Of a DNA stretch of 32,979 bases, positions 8,661-15,834 are shown piece after piece. The stretch spans positions 1 through 32,979 of the forward strand of contig JANEMA010000019.1 of assembly GCA_024510845.1 (NCBI GenBank), in the 5' to 3' direction. This stretch comes from Gammaproteobacteria bacterium. Lineage in GTDB: Bacteria; Pseudomonadota; Gammaproteobacteria; Chromatiales; Chromatiaceae. Each line of letters opens with the position of its first letter. The stretch's first letter is position 1. The translations under genes and the position numbers were made by a program. The notes below the pieces were generated by a model, which was not told the DNA's origin, searched no databases, and saw only the letters and a program-made list of their open reading frames with translations.

Positions 8661-9149
8661 ATGAAACGCAAGACCTACAAAGACCTGGTAGCCGAGATCA
8701 CGCCACACATCGAGGAATGCTTTCCCTGGGACGTCGAGGAACGCATGGAGCAGGATGACGACCTGTTGTTCCTGGATGTACGCGAAACCCACGAGTACGA
8801 CACCATGCACATCGATGGCTCACTGAATGTGCCACGCGGCATCATCGAGACCGCCGTGGAATGGGATCACGAGGAGACAGAACCGAAACTGGTCAAGGCA
8901 CGCAACCGCCAGGTGGTCGTGGTCTGCCGCTCGGGCAGTCGCAGCGTCTTCGTCACCTGGACACTGATGCAGATAGGCTACAAGTACGTCACTTCGCTCA
9001 AGACCGGCCTGCGCGGCTGGAACGAGTACGACCTGCCCCTGGTAGACCTGGAGGGCAATCGCATCGATCCCGAGACAGGCGACCGCTACTTCGCCAACAA
9101 ACTGCTCGACTACCAGCACAAGCCGGTGGACTGGATCGAGCCCGAATAG
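8661..9149 (+). CDS. Rhodanese-like domain protein
   Basis: Single-domain rhodanese (sulfurtransferase or sulfane-sulfur carrier) of 162 residues without a signal peptide, so cytoplasmic. The domain spans about residues 34-125: LLFLDVRETHEYDTMHIDG is the conserved CH2A region, and the active-site loop is CRSGSRS with the catalytic cysteine at about residue 89. The C-terminal 40 residues (DPETGDRYFANKLLDYQHKP) are a small extension. In sulfur-metabolising bacteria such proteins move persulfide sulfur, but no sulfur-oxidation gene lies nearby, so the partner is unknown. It faces the minus-strand genes at 9195 tail to tail with a 45-base gap. Confidence 0.88.
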   Translation: MKRKTYKDLVAEITPHIEECFPWDVEERMEQDDDLLFLDVRETHEYDTMHIDGSLNVPRGIIETAVEWDHEETEPKLVKARNRQVVVVCRSGSRSVFVTWTLMQIGYKYVTSLKTGLRGWNEYDLPLVDLEGNRIDPETGDRYFANKLLDYQHKPVDWIEPE

Positions 9150-9194
9150 AGCCGTAGCCCAAATCCCACCCAAGAGTAAAGACAAAAGCGAGCC

Positions 9195-9584
9195 TCAATC
9201 CCCGCCGGCATTCGTCTCCATCAGCTGCCCGATCGCAGCACGCACCTTCGCTTCGGTGACCGGAAATTCGATGGCCACATCCACCGGGTGCAAGGCACGA
9301 AAGCACGCGAAGCGCTCGGCATGCTCGGACAGATGGAATACCAGCAGCTTCACCGATGGCAGCTTCTGCAAGCTGGCCATCAGGGTCTCGAGGTTGGAGC
9401 TGCGGTCACGAAAATCGGACTGGGCGTTGTACTCGGCGACGATCAGATCGGGCACGGTCTTCTCGAGGTAGCCGCGCGCCTTGCGCTGCGAGTTGACCAC
9501 GTCCACCGTAAAGCCCAGCGACTGGTACAGCGGGACCAGGTTGGGATAGCCACCCAGCTCGACGATGGCCAGCAGACGCTCCAT
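9195..9584 (-). CDS. Small protein of unknown function, possibly receiver-like
   Basis: A 129-residue cytoplasmic protein that I do not recognise. Its layout (MERLLAIVELGGYPNLVPLYQSLGFTVDVVNS, then PDLIVAEYN near residue 45, VKLLVFHLSEHAERF near 80, and a final helix) follows the alternating beta/alpha pattern of a response-regulator receiver domain, and D46 of PDLIVAEYN is at about the place of a receiver's central strand. The usual acidic pocket is not obvious, so a degenerate receiver is inference only. Its ATG overlaps the oxygenase TGA by one base, so the two are translationally coupled and probably function together. Confidence 0.65.
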   Translation of the reverse strand: MERLLAIVELGGYPNLVPLYQSLGFTVDVVNSQRKARGYLEKTVPDLIVAEYNAQSDFRDRSSNLETLMASLQKLPSVKLLVFHLSEHAERFACFRALHPVDVAIEFPVTEAKVRAAIGQLMETNAGGD

Positions 9585-10207
9585 CAACGAAACAGCACCC
9601 AGGTGGTGGCGATGTACTTGACGCCCTCGCGCAGTACCTCGGAGCGGTGCTCGTGGGTCCAGAAGGGTGGGAAGAGCACCATCTTGCCCTGCTCGGGACG
9701 TACGCTGACATCCTGGTACAGGAACTGGGTGCACCCGCCCGCACCCTCGGGCACGTCGTTCAGGTACCACAGGGCCACCAGTTGGCGATCGGCGAACTGG
9801 TGGCTGCCGCCGTCGATGTGCCAGTGATAGTACTCGCCCGGCAGGTAACGCTGGATCTGGTAGCCCATGTCCTTGAAGGGCCCCTTGAAAAACGGAAAGG
9901 CCTCGCGAAACTCCTTCATCGCCGCCGCCATGCAGCGAAAGAACAGCTGATCCACGTCGCGCCACTCGGGCTTGTTGCTCACCACCAGGTCCATGGTACG
10001 CTTGACACTGGTATCCAGACCCTGGGTCTGGCCGATGCGGCCCGGGTTCTGCTGCTCGGGATGTGCCTCGAATCGCCGGATCATCTCCTCGCACCAGTCC
10101 ACCGGCAGGGTGTTCGGCCGCTCGTGGATGAAGGTACACGGCCTGACCTCGCGAAAGGTCGCCGGCGGAGTGAGGGTGCGCTCGATCGGAAAGGGCTTGC
10201 TGCTCAT
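9584..10207 (-). CDS. 2OG-Fe(II) oxygenase (prolyl-4-hydroxylase-like)
   Basis: Predicted Fe(II)/2-oxoglutarate-dependent dioxygenase, 207 residues. The facial triad is visible: H130-x-D132 in YYHWHIDGG and a distal histidine in FWTHEHRSE (H185 or H187). The 2-oxoglutarate-binding basic residue follows in LREGVKY. The double-stranded beta-helix core is framed by YQIQRYLPGEYYHWH and KMVLFPPFWTHEHR, as in the P4Hc family. The substrate is unknown; bacterial relatives hydroxylate proline or other side chains in proteins or peptides. The start at 10207 has GGAG 7 bases upstream; an upstream start would only add unrelated sequence. It is coupled to the 129-residue gene downstream. Confidence 0.85.
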   Translation of the reverse strand: MSSKPFPIERTLTPPATFREVRPCTFIHERPNTLPVDWCEEMIRRFEAHPEQQNPGRIGQTQGLDTSVKRTMDLVVSNKPEWRDVDQLFFRCMAAAMKEFREAFPFFKGPFKDMGYQIQRYLPGEYYHWHIDGGSHQFADRQLVALWYLNDVPEGAGGCTQFLYQDVSVRPEQGKMVLFPPFWTHEHRSEVLREGVKYIATTWVLFR

Positions 10208-10257
10208 GGCGGGCTCCAGTGATTGCGCCGACCATATTATAACGTGCCAGGGGGCAA

Positions 10258-10938
10258 TCAGTCGTTGCGTGGCGGTCGCCCGATCTGGTCCGGCGAGATC
10301 ACCGTCTCGCGCAGACCGGACACACCAGATCCCGACCGCTCGGTGACGAACAGACGGTGACCATTGATGATGGCCGAGACGTCGTCCGACTGGCCCTTCC
10401 AGTCGTGCCACAAGACCGTGATCAGGTGCGCGATCACCAACAGGGTTACGGCAACGGCGAACACGCGATGTACATCGGGCAGATAGACGCCCCCAAACAG
10501 GGGACGCTGGTCATACAGGGCGCCAGTGACGAGCAACACCCCGAGCAGCAGATACAAGAGCAGATACAACGGCTTCCACAGGGGATTGTGCGCATACCAG
10601 CGGGGCAGTGGCGCACGTCCCAGGCTCAGGTAGAAACGCAGGGTCTGCGCCACCGCGTGCCACTCATTATCACCCGGCATCCATTGCGAACCGCGCTCCA
10701 CCGGCCGGCCGGAGAACAGCAACCAGATCCGCAATGCCATGCCGGGCACCAGCAGCGCCGCAGCGAGGTAATGCCAATCCACCGCAACGATCTCGACCGA
10801 AGGCGCGTGGCGCATCAGCCAGCCGGTGACCATCAGCACCAGCGCAGCGCTCCCCACCACCAGGTGGCTCAGCCGCAGCCAGCCACTCCAGACCGCTACC
10901 CGCCGGATGTTCGTCGTGTCCTGGATCGTCTGTTTCAT
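10258..10938 (-). CDS. Cytochrome b561-type membrane cytochrome
   Basis: A 226-residue inner-membrane protein of the prokaryotic b561/HupC-like family that binds haem b between helices and passes electrons between quinones and a partner. Candidate haem ligands are the histidines in RLSHLVVGSAAL (helix 1), DWHYLAAALL (helix 2), VHRVFAVAVTLLVIAHLITVLWHDW (helix 4). About four transmembrane helices are separated by a longer soluble loop (PGDNEWHAVAQTLRF). The hydrophilic C-terminal 45 residues are predicted cytoplasmic. No obvious redox partner gene is adjacent: upstream is mobB, downstream the oxygenase. Given the nearby nasA relic and quinone genes, its partner may have been lost or may be encoded elsewhere. 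Confidence 0.85.
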   Translation of the reverse strand: MKQTIQDTTNIRRVAVWSGWLRLSHLVVGSAALVLMVTGWLMRHAPSVEIVAVDWHYLAAALLVPGMALRIWLLFSGRPVERGSQWMPGDNEWHAVAQTLRFYLSLGRAPLPRWYAHNPLWKPLYLLLYLLLGVLLVTGALYDQRPLFGGVYLPDVHRVFAVAVTLLVIAHLITVLWHDWKGQSDDVSAIINGHRLFVTERSGSGVSGLRETVISPDQIGRPPRND

Positions 10939-11006
10939 GGGACGAATGATACGCGGACGGCCGGCTGCGCGCCCTGTCGCAGATCAGGGAACGGCCCACT
11001 CGCCTT

Positions 11007-11537
11007 TCAGGCCAGCAGCCCCAGCACGAAATTGCGTACCGCCTCGGTGTCGTTCAACGGCAGCACGGGCAGCGGCAGGTCGAGTGTGGTGTCGGCGGCC
11101 ACGGCGATGACATGGGAATCATCCGGAGCCAGCGGTCGATTGCCACAGGCAGCGCGATACACCTCGATGCGTGCATGCGCCAGATGGTGGTAACCCTCAA
11201 GCAACACCAGATCGATGCACCCGACGTCGAGGCGGTCGAGCAGTTCGGGCAGCGGCGGCAGTGTTTCTCCATCGCCCTCGCCAACCCAGAAGCTGCGGTA
11301 CGGCGAGGCGAGCATGATCTGGTCGGCCCCGGCCTCGCGCAGGCGGTGGCTGTCCTTGCCGGGGCGGTCGAGCTCGATGTCGTGATGCGAATGCTTGATC
11401 ACTGCCACGCGCACCCCGGCGGCGCGCAGGGCCGGGATCAGGCGTTCGAGCAGGGTGGTCTTGCCGGTGCCCGAGCGCGCCGCCAGGCCCAGTACCGGCA
11501 CCGGGAAATCGCCGAACTGCAGCCGAGGATCAACCAC
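11007..11537 (-). CDS. mobB: Molybdopterin-guanine dinucleotide biosynthesis adaptor protein MobB
   Basis: GTP-binding protein that assists MobA in converting molybdopterin to the guanine dinucleotide cofactor of enzymes such as nitrate reductases. About 176 residues from GTG 11537. Walker A is GLAARSGTGKTTLLERL near residue 15. The conserved IKHSHHDIELDRPGKDSHRLREAGA follows, then LVLLEGYHH, which are MobB hallmarks. The frame extends further upstream, but that part is only the shadow of the nasA remnant; the GTG overlaps the remnant's TGA by 8 bases, a relic of coupling to the lost nitrate reductase gene. It may still serve other molybdoenzymes. Confidence 0.9.
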   Translation of the reverse strand: MVDPRLQFGDFPVPVLGLAARSGTGKTTLLERLIPALRAAGVRVAVIKHSHHDIELDRPGKDSHRLREAGADQIMLASPYRSFWVGEGDGETLPPLPELLDRLDVGCIDLVLLEGYHHLAHARIEVYRAACGNRPLAPDDSHVIAVAADTTLDLPLPVLPLNDTEAVRNFVLGLLA

Positions 11538-11931
11538 TGCCCTGCACCATCTCGGCGAACAGGCGCACCAGCCAGTCGCGTTCGGACAGCTGGAAATCGG
11601 GGCCGATAAAGATGCAGGCCTCGAGTCGCTCGCCGTCGAACAGCGCGGCACGGCAGGTGGAAACGGCGGTGTTGAACAGCTCGGCCCGGGCGACCTGCCC
11701 GCCCGTGTCATCGATCAGCATGCGCCGCGCGCACGCGGCCCAGTCCTGCGGGGCCTCCTCGCCGGCCAGTTCGTAGTGCCACCGCCCCTCGCGGCGCACC
11801 CGGTTGCTGTCGGGCAAGGTCACCGCCGGATTGGTGCCCATGATCCAGATCGCACGAATGCGCCCCTCGTCGAGCGCACGGAACATGTCCACCACCTTCA
11901 GGCGGGGACGGCGGGCGGCCGGGGCCATAAT
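11530..11931 (-). pseudogene. nasA: Internally deleted remnant of assimilatory nitrate reductase, fused in frame to menA
   Basis: The last 130 or so codons of the menA reading frame are not MenA. They read APAARRPRLKVVDMF then RALDEGRIRAIWIMGTNPAV and TLPDSNRVRR, the pattern of a mid-protein segment of NasA-type molybdopterin nitrate reductases (AVDLF..V..G.I.ALWIMATNPAVSLPD). The similarity then jumps to a C-terminal NasA-like segment, GRWHYELAGEEAP followed by LFDGERLEACIFIGP and LSERDWLVRLFAE, ending at 11530. Several hundred residues before and between are missing. Neighbouring mobB, whose product supports such enzymes, fits this reading. Recognition is from family patterns by eye. Confidence 0.75.
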
Positions 11932-12885
11932 GACAGTCGAAGATCGAGTCGATTTTGGGGACTGGGATATCCCAAAATCTTTCACGGAATCGAAGACTCG
12001 CTTGCATGCGGGAATGCCCGGCCACAGACTCACCGCAATACTCACTCCCAACCAGAACTGGAAACGCGCCGTGCGTACGAGCACCGGGTTCAATGCCTGT
12101 CCATCGGGGGCATGCCAAAAGTCGTGTGCCAGGCGCCATGCCCGGGGCAGCAGGAGCATGGGCAGCAGCCAGGCCGGCCAGGCGAGCAAGCCCGGCAACA
12201 GGGCGAAGGGCGCCAGTATCATCACGGCATACGCCCGATGGCTGCCGGGCGCCAGCAACAGGATCGCCAGGGTGCGACGACCAGCGCGCGCATCACCATG
12301 GCGATCGCGAAAATTGTTGACCAGCAGTACCGTGGCGGCCGGCAGTCCCAGGACGGCACCACCCAGCAGGGCCTGGGGGCTCCAGTACCCGGTCTGCAGA
12401 TAATGACTGCCGGCCACCGCCACCACCCCGAAGAAAAGGAACACGAACAGCTCGCCCACTGGCAGGGAAGACAAGGGCCACGGCCCGCCGGAATAGGCCG
12501 CCCCGGCGGCCAGGGAGACGAGGCCCAGCACCACGATCGGCCAGCCGCCGACCCAGGCCAGGAACAGACCGGTGACCAGCGCCAGCGCGAAGGCCAGGAC
12601 CGCAGCGCGCGATACCACCTGCGGACTCAACCAGCCCTGTGCGGTCGCGCGCACCGGCCCCAGGCGCTCCGGGGTATCGGTGCCGCGCAGGAAATCGGCC
12701 ACGTCGTTGTGCAGATTGGTGCCGATCTGGATCAGCAGGGCCGCCAGCAGGGTGGCGAGAAAGACCCCGGCATGCACCCGCCCTGTCTCGGCGAATGCCT
12801 GGGCCGTTCCCAGCAGGACCGGGCTGACGGAGAGCCCGAGCGTGCGGGGCCGAATGGCCGCCAGCCAGGCAGTGAGCGGCGACAT
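11530..12885 (-). CDS. menA: 1,4-dihydroxy-2-naphthoate polyprenyltransferase with chimeric C-terminal tail
   Basis: MenA attaches the polyprenyl chain to DHNA, giving demethylmenaquinone in the membrane. The first roughly 290 residues are a normal UbiA-superfamily prenyltransferase: SPLTAWLAAIRPRTLGLSVSPVLLG at the start, the first Asp-rich motif in QIGTNLHNDVADF, and the second in LLVNNFRDRHGDARAGRRT near residue 190, with eight or nine hydrophobic helices ending at FQFWLGVSIAVSLWP. The frame then continues, without a stop, through an inverted-repeat spacer and a nasA remnant to 451 residues. Start 12885 lies one base after the menB stop. The enzymatic part looks intact; whether the 150-residue tail is tolerated or trimmed is unknown. 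Confidence 0.9.
   Translation of the reverse strand: MSPLTAWLAAIRPRTLGLSVSPVLLGTAQAFAETGRVHAGVFLATLLAALLIQIGTNLHNDVADFLRGTDTPERLGPVRATAQGWLSPQVVSRAAVLAFALALVTGLFLAWVGGWPIVVLGLVSLAAGAAYSGGPWPLSSLPVGELFVFLFFGVVAVAGSHYLQTGYWSPQALLGGAVLGLPAATVLLVNNFRDRHGDARAGRRTLAILLLAPGSHRAYAVMILAPFALLPGLLAWPAWLLPMLLLPRAWRLAHDFWHAPDGQALNPVLVRTARFQFWLGVSIAVSLWPGIPACKRVFDSVKDFGISQSPKSTRSSTVIMAPAARRPRLKVVDMFRALDEGRIRAIWIMGTNPAVTLPDSNRVRREGRWHYELAGEEAPQDWAACARRMLIDDTGGQVARAELFNTAVSTCRAALFDGERLEACIFIGPDFQLSERDWLVRLFAEMVQGSG
11945..12000. repeat. Imperfect inverted repeat at the menA/nasA junction
   Basis: Inner arms ATTTTGGG (11952-11959) and CCCAAAAT (11971-11978) are perfect and enclose 11 bases; outer pieces CGAGTC (11945-11950) and GACTCG (11995-12000) also pair. 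The structure lies just after the last MenA helix. It could be an original menA terminator or a small mobile-element relic at the deletion junction. Confidence 0.5.
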
Positions 12886-12886
12886 C

Positions 12887-13711
12887 TCAGGGGCGACGCG
12901 GAAACTTGCGGAAATCGGGCGGGCGCTTCTCGAGGAAGGCGTCACGCCCTTCCTGGCCCTCGGCCGTCATGTAGAACAGGGCGGTGGCATTGCCCGCCAG
13001 TTCCTGGACACCCGCCAGGCCATCGGTATCCGCATTGAACCCGGCCTTCAACAGGCGCAGGGCGGTGGGCGAGTAACTGAGCATCTGCCGGCACCAGTCC
13101 AGGGTCTCCTCCTCGAGCCGCTCCAGGGGCACCACGGCGTTCACCAGCCCCATGGCCAGGGCCTCCTGTGCGTCGTACCGGCGGCAGAGGAACCAGATCT
13201 CCTTGGCCTTCTTCAGGCCCACGGTACGCGCAAGGATGCCCGCACCCAGGCCGGCGTCGAAGGAACCCACCCGCGGGCCGGTCTGCCCGAAGCGGGCGTT
13301 GTCGGCGGCGATGGTGAGATCACACACCAGGTGCAGTACATGCCCACCACCGATGGCATAGCCGGCAACCATCGCCACCACCGGCTTGGGCAGGCGGCGG
13401 ATCTGCATCTGCAGGTCGAGCACATTGAGGTGGTGCACCCCCTGCTCGTCCTTGTATCCACCGTCGTCGCCACGCACCTTCTGATCGCCGCCCGAGCAGA
13501 AAGCCTTGTCGCCGGCGCCGGTGAGCACGATGACGCCCATGTCCGGATCGTGATGCGCATGGGCGAAGGCATCCATGAGCTCGCTCACCGTGCGTGGCCG
13601 GAAGGCATTGCGCACCTCCGGCCGGTTGATGGTGATGCGGGCAATGCCTTCTTCGTGATGATCGTAGAGGATGTCCTGGTAGACCCGGTCGGGCACGGCT
13701 TGCCAATTCAT
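12887..13711 (-). CDS. menB: 1,4-dihydroxy-2-naphthoyl-CoA synthase
   Basis: MenB, a crotonase-superfamily enzyme, closes the second ring of the naphthoquinone from o-succinylbenzoyl-CoA. 274 residues, normal length. Recognised by [17 protein letters not shown], the oxyanion-hole segment [36 protein letters not shown], and [18 protein letters not shown], whose Asp is conserved in MenB. The carboxy end [12 protein letters not shown] is also MenB-typical (KKPDF.KFPR). A TATAAT box lies 36 bases upstream of the ATG, so menB and menA may have their own promoter separate from menD. Confidence 0.97.
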   Translation of the reverse strand: MNWQAVPDRVYQDILYDHHEEGIARITINRPEVRNAFRPRTVSELMDAFAHAHHDPDMGVIVLTGAGDKAFCSGGDQKVRGDDGGYKDEQGVHHLNVLDLQMQIRRLPKPVVAMVAGYAIGGGHVLHLVCDLTIAADNARFGQTGPRVGSFDAGLGAGILARTVGLKKAKEIWFLCRRYDAQEALAMGLVNAVVPLERLEEETLDWCRQMLSYSPTALRLLKAGFNADTDGLAGVQELAGNATALFYMTAEGQEGRDAFLEKRPPDFRKFPRRP

Positions 13712-13746
13712 GAAGGGGCACTCTCTGGCGGGGGACGGGGCAGAAA

Positions 13747-13752
13747 ATTATA
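13747..13752 (-). promoter_or_regulatory. Putative -10 element of the menB-menA promoter
   Basis: A perfect TATAAT reads on the minus strand, placing the transcription start near 13740 and giving a leader of about 29 bases before menB. No good -35 hexamer is found at the expected spacing, so an activator may be needed or the element may be fortuitous. Confidence 0.4.
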
Positions 13753-13866
13753 TCTGTTCCACTGGCCGGCGTTTCCTCGCAATTTTCCTTCGATGCGATC
13801 GACTGCATCACCGCCTGACGGCGCCATCGGCAATCACCCGTCCTGGATGATCAGTCAAGTAGCGTC

Positions 13867-14030
13867 ATGGCCAGTCTCGTCGTCGGAAACCTGGGCCCAT
13901 GTATCGTCGATGCGCTCAAGCAACGGGTAACGCGGCATGGCGGTAATACCGAAGCCGAACACTGGGCGTTGCTGGAAGCAGCCCTGTTGCGCCTCAGGGG
14001 CAAGCGCCTTGCCGAGGCGCTCGCTTCCCA
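13867..14030 (+). pseudogene. Truncated FitA-type ribbon-helix-helix antitoxin
   Basis: The plus-strand frame from 13867 begins MASLVVGNLGPCIVDALKQR, then TRHGGNTEAEHWALLEAALL and GKRLAEALAS, which matches the N-terminal ribbon-helix-helix DNA-binding half of FitA/VapB-like antitoxins (MASL.VRNL....ALK.RA..HGRS.EAEHR..LE.AL). Substitutions at normally conserved positions (G for R in VVGNL, G for R in HGGN, W for R in EHWA) and loss of the C-terminal toxin-binding part after about residue 53, where repeat sequence begins, suggest a dead gene. No PIN-domain toxin gene follows. Confidence 0.6.
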
Positions 14031-14188
14031 TTCAACTCCTCCCCCGCTTGCGGGGAAAGCTGGAAGGGGACAAACCACAAAGAAATCGAAGAACACAAAG
14101 ATCTCAGGCTGCCTCAAACCGAACCATCTCCACTTGCCGGGCCGAACCGTTCCGAATCGAATGTTCGCGGCGGAGACGCTGCTCCTAC
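14031..14188. repeat. Mosaic of dispersed-repeat-like sequences between menB and menD
   Basis: Three repeat-like pieces sit side by side. CCCCGC (14042-14047) and GCGGGG (14050-14055) form a tight hairpin inside a C-run/G-run element of a type scattered in many proteobacterial genomes. CCACAAAGAAATCGAAGAAC lies near 14076. At 14164-14188 the minus strand reads GTAGGAGCAGCG followed by TCTCCGCCGCGAA, resembling the GTAGGAGCGGCTT...AGCCGCGA family of REP-like sequences. The menD stop codon TAG falls inside the last element. Confidence 0.5.
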
Positions 14189-15834
14189 CCGCAGGAGGCT
14201 CGTCCATCGTTTCCCGGGAGCAGCACTTCCACCACCTGGAAACCGCCCCGATCGAAGGCTGACTCCAGCGCCGGACCCAGTTCTCCGACGGACTCCACCC
14301 GCTGGAAACCCACGCCGAAGAGGCCGGGCAGCGCGGTCAGGTCGATGGCCTGGGGGGTGCGCCAGCAGGTCTCGAATGCCGGCAGGTGGCGCTGGGGCAG
14401 GCTGTCGAAGATGCCGCCGCCACCGTTCTGCAGTACTACCACCATGGCGTCCAGCCCGGCGGTACTGGCCAGTGCCCCCAGGTCGTGCTGGAAGGTGAGA
14501 TCACCCATCAGGGCCAGGCGTCGGCCTTCTTCGTTCCAGAGCCGGGCCATGCCGATGTAGGTGGAGAGGTTGCCGTCGATGCCGCTCAGCCCCCGGTTGC
14601 CGTGGATGGCGATATGGCGTGTACCCTGCCCCGACCAGGCGTCCAGCCAGCGCACGGCCAGGGAGTTGCCGCTGAACAGCAGGCTGCCGTCGGGCAGCGT
14701 CGCCATCACCTGCCGCACCAGCTGCCCCTCGACCGGCAACTCCCCTGCCTCCTTCTCCGCGTGGTGCCAGCGATCCAGCCACTCGGGTTCTGCCCGGTCG
14801 GGGTACCGTCGGCACAGTGCCTCGGCAAGCGCCTGCGCATCCACGGGCAGCGTCTCCACCCCCAATCCCAGGGGGTCGATGCGACGTCCGCGGTGATCGA
14901 CCACCCAGTGGTGTTCCACGCCCCACTGCTCCAGCGCCTGGCGCAGAGCGGCGGCGAGCGGCAGGTTGCCGAACTGGAGGATCCAGTGGGGCCGGAGTGG
15001 CTCCACCTGCTCCGGCAATGCCAGGAAGCGGGGATAGGCGGTGATCCGGTTGGGGCAGGGGCTTCTGGTGAAGCGCAGCCCGGAGAGGGGATCGGCCAGC
15101 AGAGGTACGCCCAGTGCCTCGGCCAGGTTCGGCACGGGATCGAGGGGAATACCCGCCTCCCCGCACAGGATCAGGCCGGGACCGGCGGAAAGGCACTCCA
15201 GCAGCCTGGAGAGCAGGGCCGGCGTGGGGCACAGCGAAGGCAACGCCGGGGGCCGCACCTCGCCCGCCTCGGGCCGCGGCAGTTCGCCGGCGGGGACCAG
15301 GGGCTCGCGGAAGGGCAGGTTCAGATGCACCGGCCCCGGCCGGGGCCACTGGCACTCCAGCACCAGCTGGCGGCCCAGCGCGCGCAGTCGCCGCCGCTGG
15401 CCTTCCTTCTCCGCTGCCTCGGAAAGCACCTGGAAGACCCTGACGCGACTACCGAACAGCCCCACCTGGTCGGTGGTCTGGTTGGCCCCGCAGCGTTGCA
15501 GCTCCCAGGGGCGATCGGCACTGAGCAACACCAGGGGGATGCTGCTTTCGTCGGCCTCCATCACCGCGGGCAGCCAGTTGCCGGGCGCACTACCGGAGGT
15601 GGCCACCAGCGCCACCGGACGTCCGCAAGCCCGCGCCATGCCCAGCGCGGTGAAGGCAGCACAGCGCTCGTCCAGGATCACGGTGTACTGCAGCCTCGGG
15701 TGGAGAACGGCGGCCAGCACCAGGGGCGTGCTGCGCGAGCCAGGCGAGATCACCACCTGCTCCAGGCCAGCGCCGGCCAGCCCATCCAGCAGGGCCAGCG
15801 CCCATTCGAGATTGACCCGCCCGAGATCGCTCAT
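14185..15834 (-). CDS. menD: SEPHCHC synthase, ThDP-dependent
   Basis: MenD condenses isochorismate with 2-oxoglutarate to give SEPHCHC, the first committed step of menaquinone synthesis, using thiamine diphosphate and Mg2+. 549 residues, normal length. Visible landmarks: N-terminal VNLEWALALLDGLAGAGLEQVVISPGSRSTPL; the glutamate of the cofactor site in VILDERCAAFTALGMA; GPVHLNLPFREPL; and the ThDP-binding half with RGLSGIDGNLSTYIGMA, then LMGDLTFQHDLGAL and a following NGGGGIFDSLPQ. The last residues, GNDGRASCG, are unusual and the stop lies inside a dispersed repeat, so the original terminus may have been replaced. The start overlaps the menF stop (ATGA). Confidence 0.95.
   Translation of the reverse strand: MSDLGRVNLEWALALLDGLAGAGLEQVVISPGSRSTPLVLAAVLHPRLQYTVILDERCAAFTALGMARACGRPVALVATSGSAPGNWLPAVMEADESSIPLVLLSADRPWELQRCGANQTTDQVGLFGSRVRVFQVLSEAAEKEGQRRRLRALGRQLVLECQWPRPGPVHLNLPFREPLVPAGELPRPEAGEVRPPALPSLCPTPALLSRLLECLSAGPGLILCGEAGIPLDPVPNLAEALGVPLLADPLSGLRFTRSPCPNRITAYPRFLALPEQVEPLRPHWILQFGNLPLAAALRQALEQWGVEHHWVVDHRGRRIDPLGLGVETLPVDAQALAEALCRRYPDRAEPEWLDRWHHAEKEAGELPVEGQLVRQVMATLPDGSLLFSGNSLAVRWLDAWSGQGTRHIAIHGNRGLSGIDGNLSTYIGMARLWNEEGRRLALMGDLTFQHDLGALASTAGLDAMVVVLQNGGGGIFDSLPQRHLPAFETCWRTPQAIDLTALPGLFGVGFQRVESVGELGPALESAFDRGGFQVVEVLLPGNDGRASCG

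Noticed and set aside
9585-10235. Extended minus-strand frame continuing upstream from the 129-residue gene
   Set aside because: Above 9584 it is only a shifted reading of the oxygenase gene; the real start is the ATG overlapping the oxygenase stop.
11395-13038. 547-codon plus-strand frame across mobB, menA and menB
   Set aside because: Composition is Gln/Arg/Gly-rich with no conserved motif, and it is antisense to three recognised genes.
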